A stretch of DNA of 10,587 nt, from positions 1 to 10,587 of the forward strand of contig JAGXLK010000036.1 of the NCBI GenBank assembly GCA_018334735.1. The letters run 5' to 3'. Positions within the stretch are counted from its first letter, which is position 1. Every line of letters begins with the position of its first letter. The notes beneath the pieces are model-generated. The model did not search any database, was not told the DNA's origin, and saw only the letters and a program-made list of their open reading frames with translations. A program made the translations under genes and the position numbers. Below are positions 1 through 6,516 of the stretch, piece after piece. The stretch is from Planctomycetota bacterium (GTDB taxonomy: Bacteria > Planctomycetota > Brocadiia > SM23-32).

Positions 1-58
1 GCAATATCTTACCGTCGGCACGCTGAAGAAAAGCCGTTGTTACATGTCGAATCTGCAT
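1..58 (-). CDS. Probable Nudix hydrolase, N-terminal fragment (runs off left edge)
   Basis: Reading leftwards from an ATG at 58-56, the frame stays open to the window edge and gives 19 residues, MQIRHVTTAFLQRADGKIL. The pattern of a short beta strand with VTTAFL, then a turn with DGKIL, resembles the first two strands of Nudix (NUDT) pyrophosphohydrolases, where the strand after DGKIL leads to the Nudix box. The Nudix box itself would lie outside the window, so the catalytic residues cannot be checked. An in-frame TAA lies six codons upstream, which makes this ATG the first usable ATG. The Shine-Dalgarno is weak (an AGGG about nine bases upstream). It lies 160 bp downstream of a glycosyltransferase gene on the same strand, with its own promoter candidate between them. 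The family call rests on 19 residues and is tentative. Confidence 0.5.
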   Translation of the reverse strand, partial: MQIRHVTTAFLQRADGKIL

Positions 59-116
59 CGGTGCTGCCCTGGTTTACGAGGTGCAACGAACTGTTCCATT
101 CTTTACCCGCAGATCG

Positions 117-145
117 CTTATTTGCCAGAGAGTTCGCATTTTCAA
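117..145 (-). promoter_or_regulatory. Candidate sigma70 promoter for the Nudix-like gene
   Basis: On the minus strand, TTGAAA (complement of 140-145) and AATAAG (complement of 117-122) are separated by exactly 17 bases. They match the -35 and -10 consensus at 5/6 and 4/6. Transcription would start near 110, giving a leader of about 50 bases before the ATG at 58. No clear terminator follows the glycosyltransferase gene that ends at 219, so read-through is also possible. Confidence 0.35.
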
Positions 146-218
146 TACTGTCTTTCCTGCCGTTTTCCTCTGATCAGCCGTGAAAAATTCTCTCCGGAGC
201 GTAGTGAACCCGTGTGCG

Positions 219-1445
219 TCAGAATTCCGGGCGAATATCCACGATTTGGTTTTCGTGGACCTCGGCGTTGGCCATTTCGTAGGCTTCGAAATACTGCCGT
301 GCGACGACCTCCCAGCTGATTACGTTCATCAGATATTGATAAAGATTATGTCCCAATTTCCACCGCAGCCCTTCATCCGTTGCGAGACGAATTATTTTTT
401 GCCTGAGCATGTCTTTGTTTGTGAACAGCAGTCCGCCTTCGCTTTCGAGTGTCTGAGCCGTGAGTCCTTCAAGTGGGGCGGTGGTGACGAACGGTTTATT
501 CAGGGCCATAATACGCGCGAGGGTTCCTGACTGAGTTTCGTCGAGAGAAGGCAACAGCACAAAATCACAGATGGCCATCACTTTATAATAGACGACGCCT
601 CTGGGTGTGAATTTGAAGAAGTCCGCAAGCCCTTTTTCTGCCAGAACCTTGACACCTCCCATATATTCGGCATAAGCGCCAATATCGTGGGGATCGCGGA
701 GGTCTCCGGCTGCAAGAAGCACCCATTCTTTGCCCGTTTTCTCCCGTAGGGTATCACAGATATCTTCCCACATGTCAGTTACGATATCCCAGCGTTTATT
801 CCGCTGGATCCACCCCACGAGTCCGATGACGTGTTTGTCTTTCAAGTGTCCCAAACCTAACTCATCTTTGAGCGCAGAGACTTCATCGATGGCGTATCTG
901 CGATCAGGTCGGGCTCCGTGAGGAATGATCATGATATTGCGCGGCAGGTCCCATTTATGGGCCGAGAAGTTCCATTCTAATCGCCATTTTTGATATCGAC
1001 ATTTGAGGAACAGCATGTTTGTGCGTGGTGCGAGCTTATGGACGAACTCTTCTTCGTGATCTTTCATCCGACCATGGACGGTATGGGGCTCTACGACTCG
1101 GGGGACATCTTCAATTTCTTCAAGCAGCCGGAGAAAACCTTGATTTAAGTCGGATTCCCCATTTTCGTCCACATAGTTGTATAGCCCATATTCATGCTGG
1201 AGGTGGACGACATAGGGATCCAATTCGTGGATCTTATCAGCGACAGGTTTATACCAGTCTTCGCGGTCCATATCGATGATGGGGAAGACATTATCTCCGG
1301 CACCGTCGGTATGAGATATCGTATAGCAGGGTCGGTCCGGTTCCTGTTTTTGTATAAATTCGAGAGCTTCTTCTGCGAACGTTGCAATCCCACACTTTCT
1401 CGGCGGCCAGCTGCTGGCCATGATGATGGGTTTTTTGTCGGCCAT
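219..1445 (-). CDS. GT-B fold glycosyltransferase (GT4-like), second gene of the pair
   Basis: A 408-residue protein with the two-lobed plan of GT-B glycosyltransferases, which move a sugar from a nucleotide-sugar donor to an acceptor. The N-terminal lobe opens with SSWPPRKCGIATF (residues 11-23), a glycine-containing loop shared with the neighbouring gene, followed by HLQHEYGLYNY (81-91). The C-terminal donor-binding lobe has IIPHG (173-177), GWIQRNKRWD (211-220) and PSLDETQSGTLARIMALNKPF (from 299). The second glutamate of the canonical GT4 EX7E motif is replaced by Arg. There is no signal peptide or membrane segment, so it should be cytoplasmic or peripheral. I chose the ATG at 1445 because GGAG lies five bases upstream (1451-1454); an in-frame TTG at 1469 lacks such a site. 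The 40-bp gap to the upstream glycosyltransferase suggests co-transcription. Donor and acceptor cannot be read from the sequence. Confidence 0.88.
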   Translation of the reverse strand: MADKKPIIMASSWPPRKCGIATFAEEALEFIQKQEPDRPCYTISHTDGAGDNVFPIIDMDREDWYKPVADKIHELDPYVVHLQHEYGLYNYVDENGESDLNQGFLRLLEEIEDVPRVVEPHTVHGRMKDHEEEFVHKLAPRTNMLFLKCRYQKWRLEWNFSAHKWDLPRNIMIIPHGARPDRRYAIDEVSALKDELGLGHLKDKHVIGLVGWIQRNKRWDIVTDMWEDICDTLREKTGKEWVLLAAGDLRDPHDIGAYAEYMGGVKVLAEKGLADFFKFTPRGVVYYKVMAICDFVLLPSLDETQSGTLARIMALNKPFVTTAPLEGLTAQTLESEGGLLFTNKDMLRQKIIRLATDEGLRWKLGHNLYQYLMNVISWEVVARQYFEAYEMANAEVHENQIVDIRPEF

Positions 1446-1485
1446 TTCGACTCCGTTTTTGTAATTCAAAGAATTTATTTAAAAA

Positions 1486-3801
1486 CTATTTCCCGGTTTT
1501 TGCCGCGCGCCGAGATCGAATCATGATTCGATCTTGTTCGGAGTATATTTCAGTAAGTGTTAGCAGCGAAAGCATGCAACAAAGAGTGCTTTCAGCTCCT
1601 TGATTCTGGTTCGGACCTTCCGCGGTAAGACCGTCGGCGCAGGCCCCCGTGCTGAAGTCGTACAGGGGGACTCCCAGGTCGTTGACGCCTAAAAACCAGT
1701 CGAACGCGGTTCGCATGTGGCGTAGATATTCCCGTTGTCCCGTGGCGCGAAAAGCTGTTTTGCATGCTTCTACCAATCCACAGGCGTCTATAGGCTGTTG
1801 GTCAAACTGCGCCGGTTCGTCATCCTTCTGATGCCAGCCGTTGTTGCCGACGAAGGAAAGATGTCCATCTTCGCTCTGCGATTTACCAAGCAAGAAATCA
1901 AGGCTCTGAACCCCAACATCGAGGTAATCTTCTTTCCCTGTTATTTCATGGGCGAGAAGCAGACTATGGGGGAGCATAGCATTATCGTACGTGATGTACG
2001 GCTCAAACCAGAGCCAGTCGTTTTCGGTGTGAGCGTGAAAAGCGTCCAGGTTCTTGCCGGCGAGGGCGTCAATTTTTGGCTCGATATCGTGGGCCTCGGG
2101 GTAACGTTGCAGGTAATAGTAGAATCCCAGAATTGCATTGGCTCTACCTCTCAGGCTCAGCATTTCAAGAAGGTTTTGGTTTTCCACAGAATTTTCGAAC
2201 AGTTCGGTAGCCAGAGGCAGCATCTGGCGATTTCCACGATATATCACGTAGCCCAGCCCCCACAAAGCTCGCCCAAGGCAATCATCGCTTCCGACTTCTT
2301 CGATGAACTGCCTATCGTAGCTCATAAAATTGCGGAAAAGGCCATCTTCTCTTTGCGCGTAATGCACAAAGCTGAGATAAATGTTGAGCAAACGTTCGGC
2401 TTCGTCGTCATTAAATAAATCGAGATACTTTGCCGCGACAACCATCCCCCGGGCGTTATCGTCGGTGGTATAGCCATGCTGGCGATTGGGCACGGAGAAG
2501 TGGGCATGTTGCAAAAGCCCGGTATCATCAGTGAGGCGGGAGAGATGGTTCAGTTTTGGTCTTGGCAAACCTGTGATCGGCAGCAAATGCCGCATAGTGG
2601 TATCCGGCATTGCGGAACGCACTCGCGCGGCACTCATAGCCGAGCGGAAAGTGTCGATGTATTGTCGTCCGACCTCCGGCCAGACCATATCACGACTGTA
2701 TTCGTAGGCTTCAGCCCGGATATCCCTGAGTCGATCGGGATTGTCAAGCAGTTGTAGCAGCCCGTCGCTCAGCGCTTCGGAGTTTTGGAAATCCACAAGA
2801 ATGCCACGTCCATCCCCCAGCAGTTCCTCTGCGTACCAGTAACGAGTGGAGACAATGGGTTTACCGGCTCCGAGTGCATAGGCAAGAGTTCCACTTGTGA
2901 TTTGCTCACGGTTCGGATAGGGGGTGACGTAAATGTCAGCGGCTTTCAAGAATTCGCAGAGTTCCTCCTGTTCCACAAAACGCCCGATAAACAGGACATT
3001 TTTCTGAAGTCCGAGGTCCCGGGCTCTTCGCTGGAGTTTCAACCGATAACTTTCGCCTTCTCGCTCTTTGATTTCCGGATGGGTAGCTCCGAGGACGATG
3101 TAGCACAGATCAGGATGCTTTTCCACAACCGGGGGAAGGGCTTCGATCATGTATTCAATGCCTTTGCCCGGGCTGAGGAGCCCAAAAGTTAGAATAACTT
3201 GCCGTCCTTCCATATCGAATTGATCTTTGTAAAGGTCGGGTTCGACAAGCGGGAGTTGTTCGACACCGTGGTGGATGAATTTGATTTTTTCATCGGGGGC
3301 ATTGTAGATATCCTGGAGAAATCCCACACCCTTACGGCTCATTACTACCAGGCGCTGGCTCAGGACAATTAATTCATCCATTACCTCCTGTTGCCCCTCT
3401 GACGGCTGATCGAGTATGGTGTGAAATGTTGTGACGACGGGACAGCGTAGCTCGCGAAGCATATCGAGAACATATGCACCGTCCGGACCTCCGAAAATTC
3501 CGAATTCATGTTGGAGCGAGACCACGCCGACGTTGCTGTAATTGACGAATTCGGCGGCTTCAACGTAATCGACGCGGGCTCCCTGATCGATTTTGTGTTT
3601 GACCATGTCGGGATAATCGTATTCTGCGCTCGGGTTGTCGATTGCCACAATCATGGAGCGCAGACGTCCATCCATCTGCCCCAGACAGGCTGAAGAAAGG
3701 CTGTTTGTGAATGTGCCAATCCCGCACTGTCGAGGAGGGAATGTGCTGATATAGGCGACGGCATCCTGATTTCTGTCTTCATTCAAAGCTGCATTACTCA
3801 C
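1486..3801 (-). CDS. Glycosyltransferase (GT4-like) fused to C-terminal alpha/alpha-toroid glycosidase-like domain
   Basis: With the chosen GTG at 3801 this is a 771-residue two-domain protein. Residues about 14-390 form a GT-B glycosyltransferase: STFPPRQCGIGTF (19-31), SLQHEFGIFGG (95-105), IHHG (176-179), GLLSPGKGIEYMIEAL (207-222) and EQITSGTLAYALGAGKP (299-315). Residues about 405-755 are mostly helical, with TDDNARG (446-452), WLWFEPYITYDNA, DQQPIDACGLVEA (667-679) and GPNQNQGAEST (729-739). These motifs belong to an (alpha/alpha)6-barrel family often encoded beside glycosyltransferases; whether it cleaves, phosphorolyses or only binds sugar is unknown. The frame extends to a GTG at 3972, but a strong promoter at 3856-3884 lies inside that stretch and its 57 residues look non-conserved, so I place the start at GTG 3801 (a TTG at 3786 is possible). 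No good Shine-Dalgarno precedes it. It is the first gene of the glycosyltransferase pair and diverges from hisF. Confidence 0.9.
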   Translation of the reverse strand: MSNAALNEDRNQDAVAYISTFPPRQCGIGTFTNSLSSACLGQMDGRLRSMIVAIDNPSAEYDYPDMVKHKIDQGARVDYVEAAEFVNYSNVGVVSLQHEFGIFGGPDGAYVLDMLRELRCPVVTTFHTILDQPSEGQQEVMDELIVLSQRLVVMSRKGVGFLQDIYNAPDEKIKFIHHGVEQLPLVEPDLYKDQFDMEGRQVILTFGLLSPGKGIEYMIEALPPVVEKHPDLCYIVLGATHPEIKEREGESYRLKLQRRARDLGLQKNVLFIGRFVEQEELCEFLKAADIYVTPYPNREQITSGTLAYALGAGKPIVSTRYWYAEELLGDGRGILVDFQNSEALSDGLLQLLDNPDRLRDIRAEAYEYSRDMVWPEVGRQYIDTFRSAMSAARVRSAMPDTTMRHLLPITGLPRPKLNHLSRLTDDTGLLQHAHFSVPNRQHGYTTDDNARGMVVAAKYLDLFNDDEAERLLNIYLSFVHYAQREDGLFRNFMSYDRQFIEEVGSDDCLGRALWGLGYVIYRGNRQMLPLATELFENSVENQNLLEMLSLRGRANAILGFYYYLQRYPEAHDIEPKIDALAGKNLDAFHAHTENDWLWFEPYITYDNAMLPHSLLLAHEITGKEDYLDVGVQSLDFLLGKSQSEDGHLSFVGNNGWHQKDDEPAQFDQQPIDACGLVEACKTAFRATGQREYLRHMRTAFDWFLGVNDLGVPLYDFSTGACADGLTAEGPNQNQGAESTLCCMLSLLTLTEIYSEQDRIMIRSRRAAKTGK
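1513..1534. repeat. Perfect 22-bp palindrome in the 3' end of the fused glycosyltransferase gene
   Basis: Positions 1513-1534 read identically on both strands; the core is ATCGAATCATGATTCGAT. In the transcript it can fold into a hairpin of about nine base pairs with a four-base loop. It encodes the poorly conserved tail QDRIMIRS near the C-terminus of the upstream glycosyltransferase, about 25 codons before the region leading into the second gene's start. No T-tract follows directly, so it is not a classical terminator. It could be an RNA-processing or attenuation hairpin within the operon, or a protein-binding site. Confidence 0.85.
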
Positions 3802-3855
3802 TAATTTGACCGGTTTGACGGTTCGAAAAAAGTTCCCGAATGGATAACGAGGTAG

Positions 3856-3884
3856 ATTATAGCTCAGGGGTGCCAGGCATGCAA
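3856..3884 (-). promoter_or_regulatory. Sigma70-type promoter of the glycosyltransferase pair
   Basis: On the minus strand TTGCAT (complement of 3879-3884) and a perfect TATAAT (complement of 3856-3861) are 17 bases apart. Transcription would begin near 3849, about 48 bases before the GTG at 3801. This argues against the longer reading frame that begins at 3972. It is back to back with the hisF promoter region, so one regulator bound between them could affect both. Confidence 0.6.
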
Positions 3885-3940
3885 ACTTTGGTGCATATAG
3901 CGGACGAACAAGGAAATGCGTGCAAAGGAACTTGTCAGAT

Positions 3941-3982
3941 TTGACACGCAGGTGCGTTCCAGTTACGCTCACTGGCTATATT
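3941..3982 (+). promoter_or_regulatory. Candidate promoter region of hisF
   Basis: A perfect -35 hexamer TTGACA lies at 3941-3946. Seventeen bases later is TACGCT (3964-3969), which keeps the most important -10 positions (first T, second A, last T). A better -10-like TATATT follows at 3977-3982 but lacks a good -35 at the right distance. Transcription would start at about 3976 or 3989, leaving a short leader that holds the AAGGAG at 3991-3996. Confidence 0.45.
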
Positions 3983-4002
3983 ACTTCAAAAAGGAGAAAA
4001 AA

Positions 4003-4767
4003 GTGCCTGAACCCGTGAAAATAATGCCCTGTCTGGATATGAAAGAGGGTAAGGTTGTTAAAGGTATCCATTTTGTAGACCTGCGAGATGCAGGCGACCC
4101 GGTGGAGTGTGCCCGAACTTACTGCGAACAGGGCGCCGACGAGCTGGCATTTCTTGATATCACCGCGACAGTCGAAAACAGAAAGACAATGCTGAGAGAA
4201 TTCAGCGAGGTCGCTGAAGTCAGCACGGTTCCGCTCACTCTTGGAGGGGGAATTAAATCTCTTCATGATATCGAGGGTGCGCTGGATGCGGGAGCAGAGA
4301 AAGCGAGTATGAGTAGTGCTGCCGTCAGAAGTCCCGATCTTATCGAAGAAGCTGCCAGAGAATTCGGGTCAGAGCATATTGTTGTAGCGGTTGACGCCGA
4401 CGCGTCCGGAGAACTCCCATCTGGTTATGAAGTGTATATCGATGGGGGACGGACGGCGACAGGGATAGACGCTCTGGAGTTTGCGAAAGCGGCAGAAGAC
4501 CGAGGCGCCGGCACAATACTTCCCACAAGTAAACGGACGGATGGCACAAAAAACGGATACGATATTGAGCTGACTGGAGGTATCGCTGATTGCGTAAAAG
4601 TGCCGGTGATTGCCAGTGGGGGTGCTGGAGCAATTGAACACTTCTACGAAGCGGCTACCGCGGGGAAAGCGGATGTATTACTGGCCGCGAGTGTTTTCCA
4701 TTTTGGCGAAATTAAGATACCGGATCTTAAAGAATACCTGAAAGATAAAGGGGTCGAGGTGTTTTAA
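4003..4767 (+). CDS. hisF: Imidazole glycerol phosphate synthase, cyclase subunit HisF
   Basis: A 254-residue TIM barrel of the usual HisF length. With the HisH glutaminase it converts PRFAR plus ammonia into imidazole glycerol phosphate and AICAR, in cytoplasmic histidine synthesis. The hallmarks are MPCLDMKEGKVVKG (8-21) with the catalytic Asp12 and loop Lys20, DELAFLDITA (46-55), the phosphate loop GGGI (81-84), VAVDA with catalytic Asp131, YIDGGRTATG, DGTKNGYD (180-187), VIASGGAGAIEHF (202-214) and AASVFHF (228-234). The beta6-alpha6 loop is unusual: LPTSKRTDG replaces the common LTSxDxDG, so the first loop aspartate is Arg178 while Asp180 is kept; the beta4 loop reads SMSSAA instead of the common NTAA. 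The GTG start at 4003 is set by AAGGAG six bases upstream; an in-frame ATG at 3916 lies before the promoter. No hisH, hisA or other his gene is adjacent. It converges on mreB. Confidence 0.95.
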   Translation: MPEPVKIMPCLDMKEGKVVKGIHFVDLRDAGDPVECARTYCEQGADELAFLDITATVENRKTMLREFSEVAEVSTVPLTLGGGIKSLHDIEGALDAGAEKASMSSAAVRSPDLIEEAAREFGSEHIVVAVDADASGELPSGYEVYIDGGRTATGIDALEFAKAAEDRGAGTILPTSKRTDGTKNGYDIELTGGIADCVKVPVIASGGAGAIEHFYEAATAGKADVLLAASVFHFGEIKIPDLKEYLKDKGVEVF

Positions 4768-4776
4768 TGATCCGGT

Positions 4777-4799
4777 GGGTATTTGCAAATACTTATTCT
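4777..4799. terminator. Possible short bidirectional terminator between convergent hisF and mreB
   Basis: Only 25 bp separate the hisF and mreB stop codons. They contain the perfect 14-bp palindrome GTATTTGCAAATAC (4779-4792), which abuts the mreB stop. As RNA it forms about five pairs plus wobble pairs around a TGCA loop. On the plus strand it is followed by the T-rich TTATTCTT. The stem is AU-rich and weak, so terminator function is uncertain; the palindrome itself is certain. Confidence 0.4.
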
Positions 4800-5875
4800 T
4801 GATTGTTGGAGAGAACGTCCCCGTATTCGTCAATTTTCTCAAGCAATTTCGCGGTCCCGCGGGCCACGGCCGTCATGGGATCTTCGGCCAGCCTGGCCGA
4901 AAGACCGGTTTGTTCGGTTAACAAACTGCCCAGTCCGGTAAGTTGCGATCCACCTCCGACGAGCGTGATACCTGTATCGAGCAGATCGCTGGCGAGTTCA
5001 GGAGGCGTATTGTCGAGACAACTCCGCACGGCCTCAATGATTCTTTGGATGGGCGGATTGAGGGCTTCCCGCACTTCTTCGCTGGTGATTTCGAGTTTCC
5101 GGGGCAGTCCCGCAGCGATGTCTTTTCCTTTGACCTCGCATTTGAGTTCCTGGTCAAGTGGAGCGACAGAGCCGATTGCAATTTTGACCTCTTCAGCCGT
5201 TCGCAGGCCGATGTCAAGGCCATAGACATCCCGAACATATTCTCGAATCGCTTCATCCATTCCGTCGCCTGCTACACGAAAACTTTCGAGTGTGACTATT
5301 TCTCCCACGCTCAAGACAGCCACCTCGGTTGTCCCGCCTCCGATATCGATAACCATTGTACCCATGGGCTCGCCAATAGGTAGCCCAGCTCCGATAGCCC
5401 CGGCTTTCGACTCAGGGATGGTATAAACTTCTCTGGCCCCGGCGTTGATAGCGCTACTTCGAACCGCCTTTTTTTCGACAGCTGTTACGCCGCTGGGGAC
5501 GCTGATAACCATGCGTGGGCGTCCGCCCCAGCCGTGTTTTTGGACGCGTTTGATGAAATAACGGAGCATAATTTCCGTCAGTTCGAAGTCAGCAATGACT
5601 CCGTCTTTGAGGGGACGTACAGCCCGGATATTCTCCGGGACTCTTTCCAGCATCTTTTTTGCTTCGTTTCCGACGGCCCGTCCATTCATCGGGACTTCGC
5701 CCGGCGCCCCACCTGTCTTAACGGCGACCACCGAAGGCTCCATCAGTGCGACGCCTTTTCCGGGGATACAAACAAGAGTGTTGGCTGTGCCCAGATCAAT
5801 ACCCAGATCTGGAGCGCCCAGATTCATCGCAAAACTTAGAATTTTCTTGAGGGACAAACCCTTTTCCCAACCCAC
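4793..5875 (-). CDS. mreB: Rod shape-determining actin-like protein MreB
   Basis: MreB is a bacterial actin that forms membrane-bound filaments guiding the peptidoglycan elongation complex. Counting from the ATG at 5881, phosphate-1 is LGIDLGTANTLV (26-37), the connecting strand is MVISVPSGVTAVEKKAV (124-140), phosphate-2 is VIDIGGGTTEVAVLS (177-191) and the adenosine motif is GITLVGGGSQLTGL (304-317). An N-terminal stretch, LSLKKILSFAM (9-19), could be the amphipathic membrane-binding helix. At 362 residues it is slightly longer than usual. An oddity is IPESKAGAIGAG (155-166), where most MreBs have an EEPMAAAIGAG-type sequence; the glutamate is kept. The ATG at 5881 directly abuts the GAGG-type ribosome site (5882-5887), whereas a GTG two codons later, at 5875, has ideal six-base spacing, so I chose 5875. 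mreC and mreD do not follow; hisF converges on its 3' end. It has its own promoter. Confidence 0.95.
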   Translation of the reverse strand: MGWEKGLSLKKILSFAMNLGAPDLGIDLGTANTLVCIPGKGVALMEPSVVAVKTGGAPGEVPMNGRAVGNEAKKMLERVPENIRAVRPLKDGVIADFELTEIMLRYFIKRVQKHGWGGRPRMVISVPSGVTAVEKKAVRSSAINAGAREVYTIPESKAGAIGAGLPIGEPMGTMVIDIGGGTTEVAVLSVGEIVTLESFRVAGDGMDEAIREYVRDVYGLDIGLRTAEEVKIAIGSVAPLDQELKCEVKGKDIAAGLPRKLEITSEEVREALNPPIQRIIEAVRSCLDNTPPELASDLLDTGITLVGGGSQLTGLGSLLTEQTGLSARLAEDPMTAVARGTAKLLEKIDEYGDVLSNNQE

Positions 5876-5929
5876 TTTCATCCTCTTAACGAGTCGTCAG
5901 GAAACATGCGAACCGGCCTTATTACATTT

Positions 5930-5958
5930 ATTATACGCGAGCGTCGGCCCCAAAATCC
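5930..5958 (-). promoter_or_regulatory. Promoter of mreB
   Basis: A perfect TATAAT on the minus strand (complement of 5930-5935) lies about 48 bases before the mreB start codons. The hexamer 17 bases upstream, GGATTT (complement of 5953-5958), is a poor -35, so the promoter may be weak or activator-dependent. It lies just downstream of the intrinsic terminator of the preceding operon, which supports independent transcription of mreB. Confidence 0.5.
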
Positions 5959-5990
5959 AGTTTGACTTAAGGGGAATTGTGAATAATCGG

Positions 5991-6047
5991 AAAAAACAAA
6001 AAAAAGCCACGAAATTACCGGCTTTTGCACCGATTTTTCCCGTGGCT
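5991..6047 (-). terminator. Rho-independent terminator of the coiled-coil operon
   Basis: On the minus strand the stem AGCCACG/CGTGGCT (complements of 6041-6047 and 6005-6011) encloses 29 bases that can form a small inner CGGT/GCCG hairpin. It is followed by an almost uninterrupted run of T residues (complement of 5991-6005). It begins about 20 bases after the stop of the small membrane protein gene at 6069 and separates that operon from mreB. Confidence 0.85.
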
Positions 6048-6068
6048 CTGCAGACGCCAGATGGATCA

Positions 6069-6497
6069 TCATTGAACGATCCACCACTCTCCTTTTTTCG
6101 ATATGAGATCCAGGCCAAGTTCTTTATCGCTATTTACCACTTCTATCTTTGCAGTGGTTCCCTCCACCGAACTCTTAAGTTCTGGCTTTTCCGGGATCCT
6201 CGGCAGCCCTGAGGTGAACTCTTCTCGAACAGCTCCCCGGTCTTCGGAGGCGACGTATTGTAAGGCCTCAGCGATTTGATCTGCCCGGACATGCGAGAGA
6301 AAAGCTTGAACTACTTTTTCGGGACTTGAGCGATCAGCGTTGCTCTTTTCCTGTTCGGTTTCTAACGGCGTTGTTCTGGCGGCCCCGGATTGTTTTGCTT
6401 CGTAATCCTGGATTTCCAACCAGGTAAACGCCGTCCCAAGGGCTAACATGATGCATGCGCCAATCAGAACGGCGATCAAATAGGCATTGTCACCCAT
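6069..6497 (-). CDS. Small membrane-anchored protein with possible NTF2-like (DUF4878-type) C-terminal domain
   Basis: A 142-residue protein. Residues about 5-27 are one hydrophobic segment (YLIAVLIGACIMLALGTAF), probably a signal anchor. A polar linker rich in Glu, Ser and Thr (28-57) follows. The C-terminal part starts with SSPEKVVQAFLSHV (57-70) and ends in a beta-rich stretch with EWWIVQ. A helix with a 'PEKVVQAFL' pattern, then strands ending in a Trp-rich edge, resembles the NTF2-like periplasmic lipoprotein and DUF4878 families, but I cannot confirm this. The domain would sit outside the inner membrane if the N-terminus is inside. The ATG at 6497 has a weak AGGG-type ribosome site. The gene starts 19 bp after the coiled-coil gene, so the two are almost surely co-transcribed, and a terminator follows. 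The exact function is unknown. Confidence 0.8.
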   Translation of the reverse strand: MGDNAYLIAVLIGACIMLALGTAFTWLEIQDYEAKQSGAARTTPLETEQEKSNADRSSPEKVVQAFLSHVRADQIAEALQYVASEDRGAVREEFTSGLPRIPEKPELKSSVEGTTAKIEVVNSDKELGLDLISKKGEWWIVQ

Positions 6498-6516
6498 GTG
6501 ACTTTTCCCTTTTTAA

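Noticed and set aside
44..530. Two plus-strand frames at the left edge (from 44 and from 180).
   Set aside because: They overlap the end of a clear glycosyltransferase gene antisense, and their composition is not protein-like.
1735..2418. A 227-codon plus-strand frame inside the fused glycosyltransferase gene.
   Set aside because: Antisense to the conserved toroid domain; no family resemblance or ribosome site.
5961..5989. TTGACT and AATAAT on the plus strand upstream of mreB, resembling a promoter.
   Set aside because: The spacing is only 14 bases and no plus-strand gene follows.
5595..6212. A 205-codon plus-strand frame over mreB and upstream DNA.
   Set aside because: Antisense to MreB and the small membrane protein, with no recognisable motif.
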